Assembly: GCA_019638455.1 (NCBI GenBank)
Contig: JAHBTU010000002.1
Location: 778,501-842,500, forward strand
DNA length: 64,000 nt
Direction: 5' to 3'
DNA from: Saprospiraceae bacterium
GTDB taxonomy: Bacteria; Bacteroidota; Bacteroidia; Chitinophagales; Saprospiraceae
In this document: positions 34,262 to 43,258 of the stretch, piece by piece
Layout of the letters: the number at the start of each line of letters is the position of its first letter
How positions within the stretch are numbered: the stretch's first letter is position 1
Program-made: the position numbers and the translations under genes
The notes under the pieces: model-generated
What the model saw: only the letters and a program-made list of their open reading frames with translations
Told to the model about the DNA's origin: nothing
The model's database searches: none

Positions 34262-35242
34262 ATGAAAAAAGCTATGAAAATCATCGGCTACCTATTGGGT
34301 AGCATCGTGCTGCTATTGGCAGCCTGCCTTGCTTTCTTTCACTTCAAAGGCGTTCCCCAATACGAATATGCCCCACCTGAACATGTCAAAACCCTGCAAG
34401 TGACACCCGACAGCGCACGGCTGGCACGCGGGGCGGCCATCGGAGCCATGCACTGCATGGAATGCCACGCAGCCGCCGACGGCAAACTGGTGGGCAAGCC
34501 CATGAACGACCTGCCGCCCATGTTCGGCAAAATCAACACCCTGAACATCACCCAAGACCCCGTGCACGGCATCGGCGCTTGGACGGACGGCGAACTCTAC
34601 TATTTCCTGCGCACCGGCATCCACAAAGACGGACACTGGTCGCCGCCCTTCATGCCCAAATACTCCTTGATGGCCGACGAAGACCTCCATTCGGTCATCG
34701 CATGGTTGCGCTCCGACGACCCCCGCCTTGCCCCCGACAGCCGCGAGTATCCGCCCAACCGTTTCAATTTGTTCATAAAAACCCTTTCTAACATCTTGTT
34801 TAAGGCTCCGCCGCTCCCCGAAAAGCCGATTGTCATCCCCGACGCATCCAATAAAATTGCTTTTGGAAAATATGTGGCCGACAACCTGAGCAACTGCTAT
34901 ATGTGTCACTCGGGCGATATACTGAAAGCAAACGCCTTGCACCCGGAGCAAAGCTTTGGATACTATGGCGGCGGCACCGAGATGCGCAACGAGGCCGGAG
35001 AGCCAGTGTTTAGCGCCAATCTGACCATGGACAAAGAAACGGGCCTTGGCAACTGGACAGAGCAACAATTCATCGAGGCCGTGCGCTTCGGCAAAAAGCC
35101 CGATGGAGGTATGCTCTCGCGCCCGATGGCACCTCACTCCATGCTGACCGACGAGGAGGTGAGCGCGATTTTCGCCTATTTGAAAACGGTGCCTGTCATC
35201 AAAAACCCGGTGCAGCGGTATCAGGCAAGTGTGGAAAGGTGA
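34262..35242 (+). CDS. Dihaem cytochrome c, membrane-anchored
   Basis: A 326-residue protein with an N-terminal membrane anchor (IIGYLLGSIVLLLAACLAFF). Two covalent haem c sites are visible: CMECH at 65-69 and CYMCH at about 213-217. Axial Met candidates are in PPFMPKYSLM and SRPMAPHSML. Both halves share the layout LTxD...GxWTxxxF...G...M...DE...I..L, showing internal duplication, as in cytochrome subunits of alcohol or aldehyde dehydrogenases. It should carry electrons in the periplasm; no partner dehydrogenase is adjacent. P1 lies about 90 bp upstream, and an intrinsic terminator lies 47 bp downstream, so it is a single transcription unit. A second cytochrome of this family is at 45171-45755. 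Confidence 0.9.
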   Translation: MKKAMKIIGYLLGSIVLLLAACLAFFHFKGVPQYEYAPPEHVKTLQVTPDSARLARGAAIGAMHCMECHAAADGKLVGKPMNDLPPMFGKINTLNITQDPVHGIGAWTDGELYYFLRTGIHKDGHWSPPFMPKYSLMADEDLHSVIAWLRSDDPRLAPDSREYPPNRFNLFIKTLSNILFKAPPLPEKPIVIPDASNKIAFGKYVADNLSNCYMCHSGDILKANALHPEQSFGYYGGGTEMRNEAGEPVFSANLTMDKETGLGNWTEQQFIEAVRFGKKPDGGMLSRPMAPHSMLTDEEVSAIFAYLKTVPVIKNPVQRYQASVER

Positions 35243-35288
35243 CTTTTTTTTGAGCGCGCTTATCCTTTTTGAAAAAACACTTTGACGC

Positions 35289-35328
35289 GGTGGCACGGCT
35301 AAACAGAATAGCCGTGCCACCTTTTTTT
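35289..35328 (+). terminator. Intrinsic terminator after the dihaem cytochrome gene
   Basis: A perfect 13-bp stem (GGTGGCACGGCTA at 35289-35301 with its complement at 35309-35321), a 7-base loop, and then seven T residues at 35322-35328. Confidence 0.92.
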
Positions 35329-35584
35329 GATAGCCAAGACAAAACGTGGGTGACGAAAGCCAAAAACCATTCGATTTGGAATCCGAATAGCGGCGCTTTC
35401 TCGTATCAAATGGCACCATTCTTGAAAATCGGCTTTGACAATGCTGTGCCGCGTCTCTCCCCCCCCTTGTGCGTGCAAGTTGAACCCTCCCACCTCGTTT
35501 GCACACTGCGCTTCGTCGAGTTTTCAGCATGACTGCAATTTCAATTCATTCAAATCGCTGTTGCTCAATACAAAATCCAACACC

Positions 35585-37114
35585 ATGTCCAACAATCCTG
35601 TGTGCCGTGTTGTCGCCCTGACGATGGGGCTTTTCCTGTTTGCATTCGCCAAAGATGCCTACACCCAAAACGGAGAGGCGGCGGCCATTGTCATCGCCGA
35701 TAAAAACGACGGCTCAAAAAGCGCCTTGAATGCGCTGAACCAACCGCCTCGTTTTCCGGGCTGCGAGTTGGCGGGGCGCTCCATTGAGGAAAAAATCAAG
35801 TGCGCGGAAGAAAAACTGCAACAATACATAACGGACAACCTCCAATATCCCGACGCGGCCAAGTCGCCCGATTTCAAACCCGTAATGGTGAGGGTAAGGG
35901 TCACGGTGGATGCCAACGGCAAGGTGCACTCCCCCCGCATCCCCGATTTGGGCATCAAAGAATATGATGCCAACGCACTGGCTGTGCTCAAAAAAATGGA
36001 ACGCGACGACGTGCGATGGCTCCCCGCCATCACCGACGGACAGGCGACACGCACTCCCGTGATGGTGACGGTGGTGTACGGTTGGGAAGGAAGAAACAAA
36101 GCGTTCCCGACGCTCGACAAACCAGACGAGGAGGACGAAATCTATGAATTGCCCGACGATATGCCCGCGCTCGGCACCTGCCGGCAAAAAGGCCGCAAGG
36201 ACGAACACATCCGGGATTGCTCGTTGGAGCATCTGAACGACTTTTTCCTGCAACACCTGATTTACCCCGAAGACGCGCTCCGAATTGGTTTGGAAGGGGA
36301 TATTCAGGTCGAGTTTGTGGTGGGGCGAGACGGGCACATCCGCAACCTCGCGCTGAAAAACGACATTGGTCTGGGTTGCGGCGAAGAAGTCAAACGGCTG
36401 TTCCACTTGCTGAAGGAAAAGAACATCGTCTGGCTGCCCGGCGAGGAAAACGGGGAAAAAGTGAGCGTGTTGCTGAAAACAACCGTCCGTTTCAGGCTCA
36501 AAAGCAGCGAAAGACCCACCGTCAAAATGGCCAATGCCGACCCCAAGCCATTTTTTGCGACAGGCAAGGCCGGGTACGAGTATTTTCAAGACACCTACCT
36601 AAAATCTCCGAAAACCAAAGACCCAGCCCAGCCCTGCGCATTCGGTGTCGTGGATGTCAAGTTCAAAATCAACCAGCAAACAGGTGCCCCGTTCGTGCTC
36701 GAGATGCTTGACTACAACAATCTGGGCAAGGAGTTCAAGGCAGCCGCCACCGCGTTCCTGCAAGAGACCAGCGGCCAATGGCGCGTGCAATACCCCGCGC
36801 TGGGAAGCGAAACCCAGTACTTTCTTTCCTTGCCTTTCGCCACAAACAGCGCGGCCTGCCCAGACTTGCTCAAAGGCTACAAGGAAGTGATTTATCAGGC
36901 GCTGAGCGACGCGGCACTCGCCGATAAAGAAAAGAGCGCCACCAGCATGGAGGCGCTCGACAAAGCAGTGCGGCTTTTCCCCGCCGACAACAAAATTCGC
37001 CACCTGCGAGGCATGGCGCTTTACAAAACCGGGCGAACGCTGGAAGGCTGCGTGGATTTGTTTTTTGTGAACAAACAAAACAAGGAAATCCCGGTGCCTG
37101 CCAACTGCAAGTAG
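35585..37114 (+). CDS. TonB C-terminal-domain-like secreted protein
   Basis: A 509-residue protein starting MSNNPVCRVVALTMG with a signal-like segment to about residue 30. Two regions resemble TonB C-terminal domains: about 60-165 (PPRFPGCE, LQYPDAAK, VMVRVRVTVDANGKVHSPRI) and about 195-300 (HLIYPEDALRIGLEGDIQVE). PRFPGCE followed by IEEKIKCAEEKL is typical of Bacteroidota energy-transducer-like proteins. A helical C-terminal part has TPR character (ALDKAVRLFPADNKIRHLRG). Unlike true TonB there is no Pro-rich spacer after a transmembrane anchor, so it may be a periplasmic or outer-membrane TonB-domain protein. The start at 35585 is the first ATG that gives a signal sequence. It is convergent with the fasciclin gene. 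Confidence 0.75.
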   Translation: MSNNPVCRVVALTMGLFLFAFAKDAYTQNGEAAAIVIADKNDGSKSALNALNQPPRFPGCELAGRSIEEKIKCAEEKLQQYITDNLQYPDAAKSPDFKPVMVRVRVTVDANGKVHSPRIPDLGIKEYDANALAVLKKMERDDVRWLPAITDGQATRTPVMVTVVYGWEGRNKAFPTLDKPDEEDEIYELPDDMPALGTCRQKGRKDEHIRDCSLEHLNDFFLQHLIYPEDALRIGLEGDIQVEFVVGRDGHIRNLALKNDIGLGCGEEVKRLFHLLKEKNIVWLPGEENGEKVSVLLKTTVRFRLKSSERPTVKMANADPKPFFATGKAGYEYFQDTYLKSPKTKDPAQPCAFGVVDVKFKINQQTGAPFVLEMLDYNNLGKEFKAAATAFLQETSGQWRVQYPALGSETQYFLSLPFATNSAACPDLLKGYKEVIYQALSDAALADKEKSATSMEALDKAVRLFPADNKIRHLRGMALYKTGRTLEGCVDLFFVNKQNKEIPVPANCK

Positions 37115-37123
37115 AGGCATCGG

Positions 37124-38116
37124 CTAAGGCAGCAACACCCTGTCAATCAGATGTACCACCCCGTTGGTCGCATGAATATCGGGTATCACTGCCTTTGCCA
37201 GCGCGTTGTTGCCCCTTCCTCCGATGGCGATGTCGCCGTTTGAAAATTTGGCGATGCTCAAATCCGTGCCTCCGCCAAGCGGTTTGATTCTGGTTTGATT
37301 CATCTCAGAGGTGAATTTTCCGCCATCTGCCACCACATGATGCAGCAACACCGCCGCAACCACATCTTTCGGCAATTGGCGGATGTCCGAAGGAACCTCA
37401 AGCGACACGCCCAAATCAATGCCCAATTGCCTGAACGCCGCATCGGTCGGGGCAAACACCGTGAAAGAATGGCTGCCGGGCGACGCGCTGAGCGCCCCAG
37501 CCAGTTCGGCATAGAGCACCGCTTCCACGAGAAACGTCAGTTCGGGCGTTTTGAACACATGAGTGTCGCGCAGTGCAAGCGCCGATTGCACGATGTCGAG
37601 GCCTGTTGTCAGCAACACTTTGTCCAGCACATGAACCGTTCCGTTGGCAGCCCTCACATCAGTGGCAATTATTTTGGAGCCGTTGATATATCGGTCGTTG
37701 CCCACAAACACAATTCGGCGCGTGATGCCTATGACTGAAGCCGACTGGTTGCCTTCCGACAACTCATTGCTGCGCAGGTTCCCATTCGAGACATGGTACA
37801 GGACTGTTTGAGTCAGGAAATCGGTTTTCAATTGCGTCAAGTCGTCGCTGTTGAGCAGGTTGAGCCGAGCAAAAGCCTTGTCGTTGGGAGCAAACACCGT
37901 AAAGTCGCCCGAAGGGTCGTCTGCGTTGGGATTGGATAGCGCAAACACTAAATTGCATTGAATAGCCGCGTCTTCAAGAGTGTTAAAATCGGGATTCGAC
38001 ACGACCAAATCGGCAATAGAGGGCAGCGCGTCAGAAGGGTCTTTCACACAGCTCGCGTCGGCAAAAAGGATGGCCACAAAAAAGGCAAGGAGTAGTTTTG
38101 TATGATGTTGGAACAT
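37124..38116 (-). CDS. Secreted protein with two fasciclin (FAS1) domains
   Basis: A 330-residue protein with a signal peptide and lipobox-like ADASCVKD, so probably a lipoprotein. Two FAS1 domains are read: about 30-175 (DFTVFAPNDKAFARL, TVLYHVSNGNLRS, GTVHVLDKVLL) and about 180-330 (SFTVFAPTDAAFRQL, VLLHHVVADG, GVVHLIDRVLLP). Each has the H1 (TVFAP) and H2 (H-L-I-D) motifs of adhesive fasciclin modules. It may act in cell-surface adhesion. It is 52 bp downstream of an outer-membrane protein gene on the same strand, probably one operon, and convergent with the TonB-like gene (9-bp gap). Confidence 0.88.
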   Translation of the reverse strand: MFQHHTKLLLAFFVAILFADASCVKDPSDALPSIADLVVSNPDFNTLEDAAIQCNLVFALSNPNADDPSGDFTVFAPNDKAFARLNLLNSDDLTQLKTDFLTQTVLYHVSNGNLRSNELSEGNQSASVIGITRRIVFVGNDRYINGSKIIATDVRAANGTVHVLDKVLLTTGLDIVQSALALRDTHVFKTPELTFLVEAVLYAELAGALSASPGSHSFTVFAPTDAAFRQLGIDLGVSLEVPSDIRQLPKDVVAAVLLHHVVADGGKFTSEMNQTRIKPLGGGTDLSIAKFSNGDIAIGGRGNNALAKAVIPDIHATNGVVHLIDRVLLP

Positions 38117-38168
38117 GGTTGTTAAATTTTGAAAAGCTTTTGATAGAAAAGATGAAGTGAGGCGATTG

Positions 38169-39062
38169 TCAATTTGAGCTTGTCCGAAAAGCAAAGACGA
38201 AGGCTCCGGTAAAAACAATCGCCTTGCCGACGTTGCGCCCACTGACGTATTTGTTCACGCCAGCCGATACGCCGAAACCGCTTACGGTTGGCACATACAC
38301 GTTTAGCCCAGCACGGGTGTAGCTCACATCGGTTGCCGGAAAAAAACCGTCGAATCCCTCGCCGAGGATATGTACGCCGCCTGTAGAAACTTGTTGGGCG
38401 TACCATGCCGCCACCTGAAAGCGGCGGGTGCCATAGCCCACTCGTGCTTCGCCAACAAAGGCATCGGGGACTTGACCAGTGCGATAGCTGTAGCCGCCTT
38501 GTCCCGTCAAATAAAAGCCTATGCGTGTGCGAAAATGAACCACGCCTACTCCATTCAGCGTCGAGGCGCGATTGCCAATGGCCACTATAGACTGCAACCC
38601 TCGCTCCACTTCGTAATTGCTCACGGGGGTTCTGACACCTCCCGCCGCCAGAAAATCCATCCGGGTGGCTCCCAGCGCGATACTGCGAATCCTGTATTTC
38701 AGGTAAATGGAAATGTCTTGCAGCCCTTTTCGCTCGTTTTTGAAGCCCAACTCCTCGAGCGTGGCTTGCGAGGCGTGACCTTTAGCTTGAATGTAAGGCA
38801 GGTTCAGCACAAAATCCAGCCGAGGACTCAGTCCGTAAGTAGCATACAGATTGATGCTGTTCACTTCCATCTTGTTGAAAATCGGCACCCGGTCGGCATC
38901 CGCTGGCACAAGAAAGACCTCAGAATATCGCTCTGCAGTGTACGAAAGGGCCACGGCACCGCGGCCCTCGCCATTCATAAAACCGCCAAACAAGCTCTGC
39001 GCCTGCACCCATGCAGGTAGAAACAAGAGCACCATTGCGCTCACAGTGGTAAAAATTTGCAT
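38169..39062 (-). CDS. Outer-membrane beta-barrel protein
   Basis: A 297-residue protein with a signal peptide (MQIFTTVSAMVLLFLPAWVQAQ). The rest consists of short alternating beta segments with glycine and aromatic girdles, for example INLYATYGLSPRLDFVLNLP and GFYLTGQGGYSYRTGQ, ending AIVFTGAFVFAFRTSSN. The layout resembles transporter-like beta-barrels of Bacteroidota that are related to phenol-degradation meta-pathway type porins. Substrate unknown. It is the first gene of a likely two-gene operon with the fasciclin protein and is divergent from the TlpA-like gene; the 104-bp gap must hold both promoters. Confidence 0.72.
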   Translation of the reverse strand: MQIFTTVSAMVLLFLPAWVQAQSLFGGFMNGEGRGAVALSYTAERYSEVFLVPADADRVPIFNKMEVNSINLYATYGLSPRLDFVLNLPYIQAKGHASQATLEELGFKNERKGLQDISIYLKYRIRSIALGATRMDFLAAGGVRTPVSNYEVERGLQSIVAIGNRASTLNGVGVVHFRTRIGFYLTGQGGYSYRTGQVPDAFVGEARVGYGTRRFQVAAWYAQQVSTGGVHILGEGFDGFFPATDVSYTRAGLNVYVPTVSGFGVSAGVNKYVSGRNVGKAIVFTGAFVFAFRTSSN

Positions 39063-39166
39063 CGGAAATATCGTTTGTTAAAAAATGGAGAAAAAATCTG
39101 AATGCCCGTTGAAGTCGTAGAAGATACGCGCTTACCTTTCGCTTGAGTTTTCAAATTTTTTCATCC

Positions 39167-40594
39167 ATGGCCAAAACCCGCCTTTTTGTCATCCTGCTTA
39201 CACTTTGCGCCTACGCGGCGCAATCGGCCCGCATCACGGGCTTTTTCAAAAATGCGAGACCGGGCGACCGGGTCGAGCTCTTCGTGCCGCATTATTATGT
39301 GGACGGCCACAGCGACACCTATTGGGTCCAATTAGACCAGCAGCTGGCCTTTTCGCTCGAAGCGCCGCTGCCAGAGCCACAATTGGCTTTCCTCGTTTTC
39401 AATTTCAACCACCTGCCCGTTTTCCTCGAACCCAACGACACCCTGACAATCGAGGCAGATGCTTTCCGCTTTTTGCAGCCTTTGGCCCTTGGAGGCCGCG
39501 CTGGCGCGAACAACCGCTTGTTGCAACAATTTTTTAAGGAAAACCCGCCCGATTACGATGAAATGAACAATCTCCGATTGAAAATAGGACATTGGTGGGC
39601 GGCCGTAGAACCCCCGATGTACGAGCGTATGGAAAACTTGGCCCCCACCGAGTTCAAGGCATTTCTCGATGCCCGGAAATCGGCCAACATGGCCATGCTC
39701 AAGGATTTTTCAGCCACATTGCCGGGGGCACTGACGCCCGCATTCGTCGAATGGCTTTCCGCCGAGATTACTTATTCGTGGGCATACCACCTTCTTTTCT
39801 ACGGTCATGTGTTTGCCAAAAGGCACTCCGTGCAGCCAGAGTTCTTCGATTTTTTATACGAGGCGCCCAATTTTTGCAAAGCCATTGGCAGCGACTGGTA
39901 CCGACAGTTCTTGCAGGCCATCATCGCTTGGCATCTTGCCAAAGATGAGCAAACCGACAACTTCTACGCGGGTCAATACGCGCTGGCAGGCGAGATGCTG
40001 CGCGATAAGCCCCTTGCATTTTTTCGCTCGGAGATGATTCGGCTTGCTTTCAGCGGCGAACGCTACCGGGAAATACTGCCCTTCTACACTGATTTTGTCA
40101 AGACCAACCCTTACCCTGCCTTCGAGGCCAAAGTGACCGATTTGTATGAAAAAGTCGCTCGCGTGTCGCCCGGGTTGCCCGCGCCCATGTTCACCGCCAG
40201 CGATGCAAAGGGCAACGAGGTGTCGCTGGCGCAGATGCGCGGGCGCGTCGTTTACCTCAATTTCTGGGCGAGCTGGTGCGGCACCTGCTTGGAGAAAATG
40301 GCAAAGTTTGACCATTACGCAGCCGAATTGGAGCGGCTGGGCATCGAGATTGTCAATATCTCCATTGACGAAAACTCCTCCAAGTGGCGCTCCGCGCTCA
40401 CTGAGCGGGGGTTCAAGGGGCGCAACTTGTTGGCCTCGGCGGGCAGCGGACTCAACATCGCCGCAGCCTATGGGGTGGAAGCGATACCACAGTATTTCAT
40501 CATCGGCAAGAATGGCTATTTTGCCGATAAGGCACCCACAAGCCAGCCGGAGGCCATCAAAAATCAGTTGCTTGTGTTGAGCAAGACCTATTGA
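39167..40594 (+). CDS. TlpA/ResA-like periplasmic thiol-disulfide protein
   Basis: A 475-residue protein starting MAKTRLFVILLTLCAYAAQS, a signal peptide. Residues about 20-325 form a DUF4369-like and helical domain without recognised catalytic residues. Residues about 335-475 are a thioredoxin domain with WCGTC near 369-373 in NFWASWCGTCLEKM, the VNISIDEN strand and the cis-Pro motif EAIPQYFII. TlpA-type proteins reduce disulfides outside the cytoplasm, often for cytochrome c maturation, which fits the cytochromes nearby. The ORF extends 8 codons upstream to another ATG, but 39167 gives a better signal peptide. The last residues are ILLVLSKTY-like (LLVLSKTY). Confidence 0.85.
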   Translation: MAKTRLFVILLTLCAYAAQSARITGFFKNARPGDRVELFVPHYYVDGHSDTYWVQLDQQLAFSLEAPLPEPQLAFLVFNFNHLPVFLEPNDTLTIEADAFRFLQPLALGGRAGANNRLLQQFFKENPPDYDEMNNLRLKIGHWWAAVEPPMYERMENLAPTEFKAFLDARKSANMAMLKDFSATLPGALTPAFVEWLSAEITYSWAYHLLFYGHVFAKRHSVQPEFFDFLYEAPNFCKAIGSDWYRQFLQAIIAWHLAKDEQTDNFYAGQYALAGEMLRDKPLAFFRSEMIRLAFSGERYREILPFYTDFVKTNPYPAFEAKVTDLYEKVARVSPGLPAPMFTASDAKGNEVSLAQMRGRVVYLNFWASWCGTCLEKMAKFDHYAAELERLGIEIVNISIDENSSKWRSALTERGFKGRNLLASAGSGLNIAAAYGVEAIPQYFIIGKNGYFADKAPTSQPEAIKNQLLVLSKTY

Positions 40595-40671
40595 GCTCCC
40601 TCCCTAACGATATCTTCGCCACAACTGCCGCCCCGACATTCGCCCTGCCAATAGGTTGCAAGAGCGCCCTC

Positions 40672-40771
40672 GCATGATTTTCCCTGATTTGATGCTCGAC
40701 AAGGGCGCGATTCGCGGCTGATTTCACACATTCATGTGATGTTGTGGCACCTCGCCTTGCGCCCAACTTTG
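40672..40771 (+). promoter_or_regulatory. Operator-promoter P2 of the cupin gene
   Basis: An upstream site TCGCATGA (40672) and a promoter-proximal site CACATTCATGTGAT (40727-40740) are followed by AACTTTGCA with the G at 40771. The distance TTCATG to G is 40 bp. The same two-site layout with 59-60 bp spacing occurs at P3 (43259-43361). Confidence 0.7.
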
Positions 40772-40800
40772 CAGCACAAAAACAACAATTTGAAAAAAGC

Positions 40801-41358
40801 ATGAAAACACTTGAATCGAGAATCATCGAAAACCCACTCATCAAAGACCGCGTCACTTTCCTCGAAACATCCGCCGAGACCAACGGGAAATACACCCTCG
40901 TGCAAGTAGAGCTTGCTCCCGGCGGCGGCAACGAGCTGCATTACCACAAGACCTTCGAGGAAACCTTCACCGCAGTGGAGGGCGTGCTGGGCATTCAGGT
41001 CGGCAAGCAAATAATCCATTTGAACAAGGGCGAAAGCGCCACCGCCCCCATCGGCTCGCTACACCGTTTTTTCAATCCGTCCGGCACCGAAAAGGTGGTG
41101 TTCAACGTGCTCCTCCAACCCGGCAGCGAAGGTTTTGAAAGGACGCTCCAGGTGGCCTACGGCCTCGCCCGCGATGGCCGCACCTCCCGCAAAGGAGTTC
41201 CCAAAAGCCTCCATCACATGGCGCTCATCATCCAGTGGAGCGATACCAACCTGCCCGGCGTGTTCAGTTGGCTCGAAAAGGGTTTTCGTTTGTTGGCGCG
41301 ACGAGCCATCAAAAAAGGCATGGACAAAGAACTGATTGAACAGTATTGCCGTATTTGA
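40801..41358 (+). CDS. Cupin-domain protein
   Basis: A 185-residue cytoplasmic protein. The cupin core is at about 38-110: ELHYHKTFEETFTAVEG (motif 1, with two His and Glu) and PIGSLHRFFNPSG (motif 2, with His). The metal ligands HxH...E...H are therefore present. The C-terminal 70 residues are helical and include HHMALIIQWSDTNLPG. Small cupins of this kind include dioxygenases, isomerases and binding proteins; no reaction can be assigned. The ATG at 40801 is chosen over an upstream in-frame start that would lie within the promoter. P2 is just upstream, and a strong terminator follows. Confidence 0.8.
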   Translation: MKTLESRIIENPLIKDRVTFLETSAETNGKYTLVQVELAPGGGNELHYHKTFEETFTAVEGVLGIQVGKQIIHLNKGESATAPIGSLHRFFNPSGTEKVVFNVLLQPGSEGFERTLQVAYGLARDGRTSRKGVPKSLHHMALIIQWSDTNLPGVFSWLEKGFRLLARRAIKKGMDKELIEQYCRI

Positions 41359-41383
41359 CACATTCCTTTTTCGTGAAAACTTA

Positions 41384-41437
41384 GCCGCTCGCGCCACCCC
41401 TAGCCGGGTAGGGGAGGGGGTGGCACGAGCGGCTTTT
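41384..41437 (+). terminator. Intrinsic terminator after the cupin gene
   Basis: Arms 41384-41400 and 41417-41433 pair over 17 bp with one mismatch (GCCGCTCG...CCACCCC), followed by TTTT and a CCCTTTTT stretch. Confidence 0.85.
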
Positions 41438-41574
41438 ACCCTTTTTCTACACCTCGCACCGCCAAATTTGGGCATGACTGTGGTCGCAATCTGCTCAAAA
41501 TCAAGGAGAGCAATCATGGCGAACTGACAAATCTTAGCGAATCAAGGTAAAAAAAGCAAAAATCGAAAACGGTC

Positions 41575-42282
41575 ATGGAACATCTACCTCCCTACATCGG
41601 TGCCATTTTTGGCTTGACGACCTTCGTCACTATCTGGCTGTTTCGGCGAGCCGCCCCAAAATCTACCCTGAGCGTGGTCATCATGCTGGGTTGGACAGTC
41701 GTTGTGGGCGCGGTGGGACTAACGGGATTCTTCACCATGACCGACACCCTGCCCCCTCGCTTCATCCTTGTGGTGGGGCCTCCCTTGCTGTTCATCGTAG
41801 GGCTTTTTGCCACGCGACAAGGCAGGGCTTTTGTGAGCGAACTTGATTTGAAAGCCTTGACGTGGCTACACGTCGTCAGAGTGCCGGTGGAGCTGGTGTT
41901 GTTCTGGCTGGCCGAGCACAAACAGGTGCCTCAATTGATGACCTTCGAAGGCCGCAACTGGGACATTCTCTCTGGTCTGACTGCCCCCATCATCGTGTGG
42001 CTTTATTTCAACCAAAAGCGAATTGGGGAAAAAGGCCTGCTCCTTTGGAATTTCATCTGCCTCGGCTTGCTGGTCAACATCGTCGGCAACGCTGTGCTAT
42101 CGGTACCGTCGCCCTTCCAGCGATTTGCCTTCGAACAGCCCAATGTGGGAGTGCTTTATTTCCCCTTCGTGTGGTTGCCGGGCATTGTGGTGCCGCTTGT
42201 GTTGTTGTCGCACTTGGCCGCCATCCGAAGGCTTTTTTTTTCAAAACCAACAAAAAATAATGCTTCACCCAACACCCAATGA
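41575..42282 (+). CDS. Integral membrane protein of unknown function
   Basis: A 235-residue protein with about seven hydrophobic spans: near 5-25, 33-55, 64-84, 96-115, 130-150, 155-175 and 190-215. The sequence has few charged residues in the spans and a basic C-terminal tail (IRRLFFSKPTKNN). No motif is recognised. It begins with MEHLPPYIGAIFGLTTF at the first ATG of the frame. It lies between the terminator of the cupin gene and the second AraC regulator, on the same strand as both; a hairpin at 42296-42357 separates it from the regulator. Confidence 0.75.
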   Translation: MEHLPPYIGAIFGLTTFVTIWLFRRAAPKSTLSVVIMLGWTVVVGAVGLTGFFTMTDTLPPRFILVVGPPLLFIVGLFATRQGRAFVSELDLKALTWLHVVRVPVELVLFWLAEHKQVPQLMTFEGRNWDILSGLTAPIIVWLYFNQKRIGEKGLLLWNFICLGLLVNIVGNAVLSVPSPFQRFAFEQPNVGVLYFPFVWLPGIVVPLVLLSHLAAIRRLFFSKPTKNNASPNTQ

Positions 42283-42295
42283 CCCAACAACGGGT

Positions 42296-42357
42296 GCATT
42301 TCAAATGGTCTCTTTCGTACGCCGGAACGCTGTTCCGCTTTCGACAATTTGAAATGC
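42296..42357. repeat. Hairpin pair of a REP-like family, copy 1
   Basis: Outer arms GCATTTCAAAT and ATTTGAAATGC (42296-42306, 42347-42357) are perfect; inside is CGGAAC-GCT-GTTCCG (42323-42337). Words from it (CGTACGCCGGAACGCTGT, CAAATGGTCT) recur in reversed order at 46026-46100. Confidence 0.6.
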
Positions 42358-42405
42358 GCCCTATAAAAACGTTTGCACCCATTGCTTGACAATTTTGAAT
42401 TGGAA

Positions 42406-43242
42406 ATGAAGATAGTCACGGAAAGTTTTGCGGTACCCGCCGATTTGCAACCCTACATCGGCTCGTTTTGGTATATGTTGGCCGACGGTCCTTCCCATGA
42501 GACATCGCCCATACAATACTGCTTGGCCAACGCTATGGTGGAGATGATTGTCCATCTCACACCGCCATTTCACCATCATGGCTACATCGGTGGCAAATAT
42601 GCCCAATTCCCAGAGGCTTTCGTAGGCGGCGTGCATGTGGGGCCAGTGTTGTTCCAGATGCAAGGCGGCACGGGGATATTTGGCGTTAGCATCAAACCGG
42701 AGACTTTTGTCACACTGTTCGAGCGCCCTATCGGCGAGATGGCCGATAGCTTCGCGGAAGCCCGTTCTATTTTGGGCGATACGCTCGGCGACCTCATCAA
42801 GCGTGTTCAGGATGCCCCGTCAAACGAAAACCGGGTGCAAATCGCCATTGAATTTTTCCGTCAAAGTGTTGCGCTTCGCATACGGCACGACCGATTCTAC
42901 TTCACAGAGGCCATGCAATATATCCGCAGTTCCACCGGCCAACACTCGGTGGACGAAGTGTGTGAAAAAGTGTTTGTCAGCAAGCGCCAATTGCAGCGCA
43001 TTTTTCAGGAGAACATCGGCATCAGCCCCAAAACCTACGTCCGCATCGTGCGCTTCAGGAGTGCTTACGATTTTGTGCAGCGCCACCCCAAGACGACTTG
43101 GACCGAAATCAGCCACAACTTTGGGTATTCCGACCAGTCGCACTTCATCCGCGATTTCAAGGAGTTCACGGGAAAGAACCCCACTTCGTTCCTGACTGGC
43201 TTTGCCCCACAAATGAGCACTCCTTTGGCGACAAAGGCTTGA
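42406..43242 (+). CDS. AraC-family transcriptional regulator (second)
   Basis: A 278-residue protein starting MKIVTESFAVPADLQPYIG, with a DUF6597-like N-terminal sensing domain (residues 1-160; FWYMLADGPSHETSPIQY, MVEMIVHLTPPFHHHG). Residues about 175-275 are the AraC DNA-binding domain: HSVDEVCEKVFVSKRQLQ, then FQENIGISPKTYVRIVRF, and SHNFGYSDQSHFIRDFKEF. The frame reaches a TTG at 42373, but the ATG at 42406 is preferred. It lies directly upstream of P3 and downstream of P2, which carry a shared TTCATGYGAT site, so it is the natural candidate to bind that site. Effector unknown. It differs in length and sensing domain from the regulator at 32288. Confidence 0.85.
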   Translation: MKIVTESFAVPADLQPYIGSFWYMLADGPSHETSPIQYCLANAMVEMIVHLTPPFHHHGYIGGKYAQFPEAFVGGVHVGPVLFQMQGGTGIFGVSIKPETFVTLFERPIGEMADSFAEARSILGDTLGDLIKRVQDAPSNENRVQIAIEFFRQSVALRIRHDRFYFTEAMQYIRSSTGQHSVDEVCEKVFVSKRQLQRIFQENIGISPKTYVRIVRFRSAYDFVQRHPKTTWTEISHNFGYSDQSHFIRDFKEFTGKNPTSFLTGFAPQMSTPLATKA

Positions 43243-43258
43243 CAAATCCCCCCTTGGG

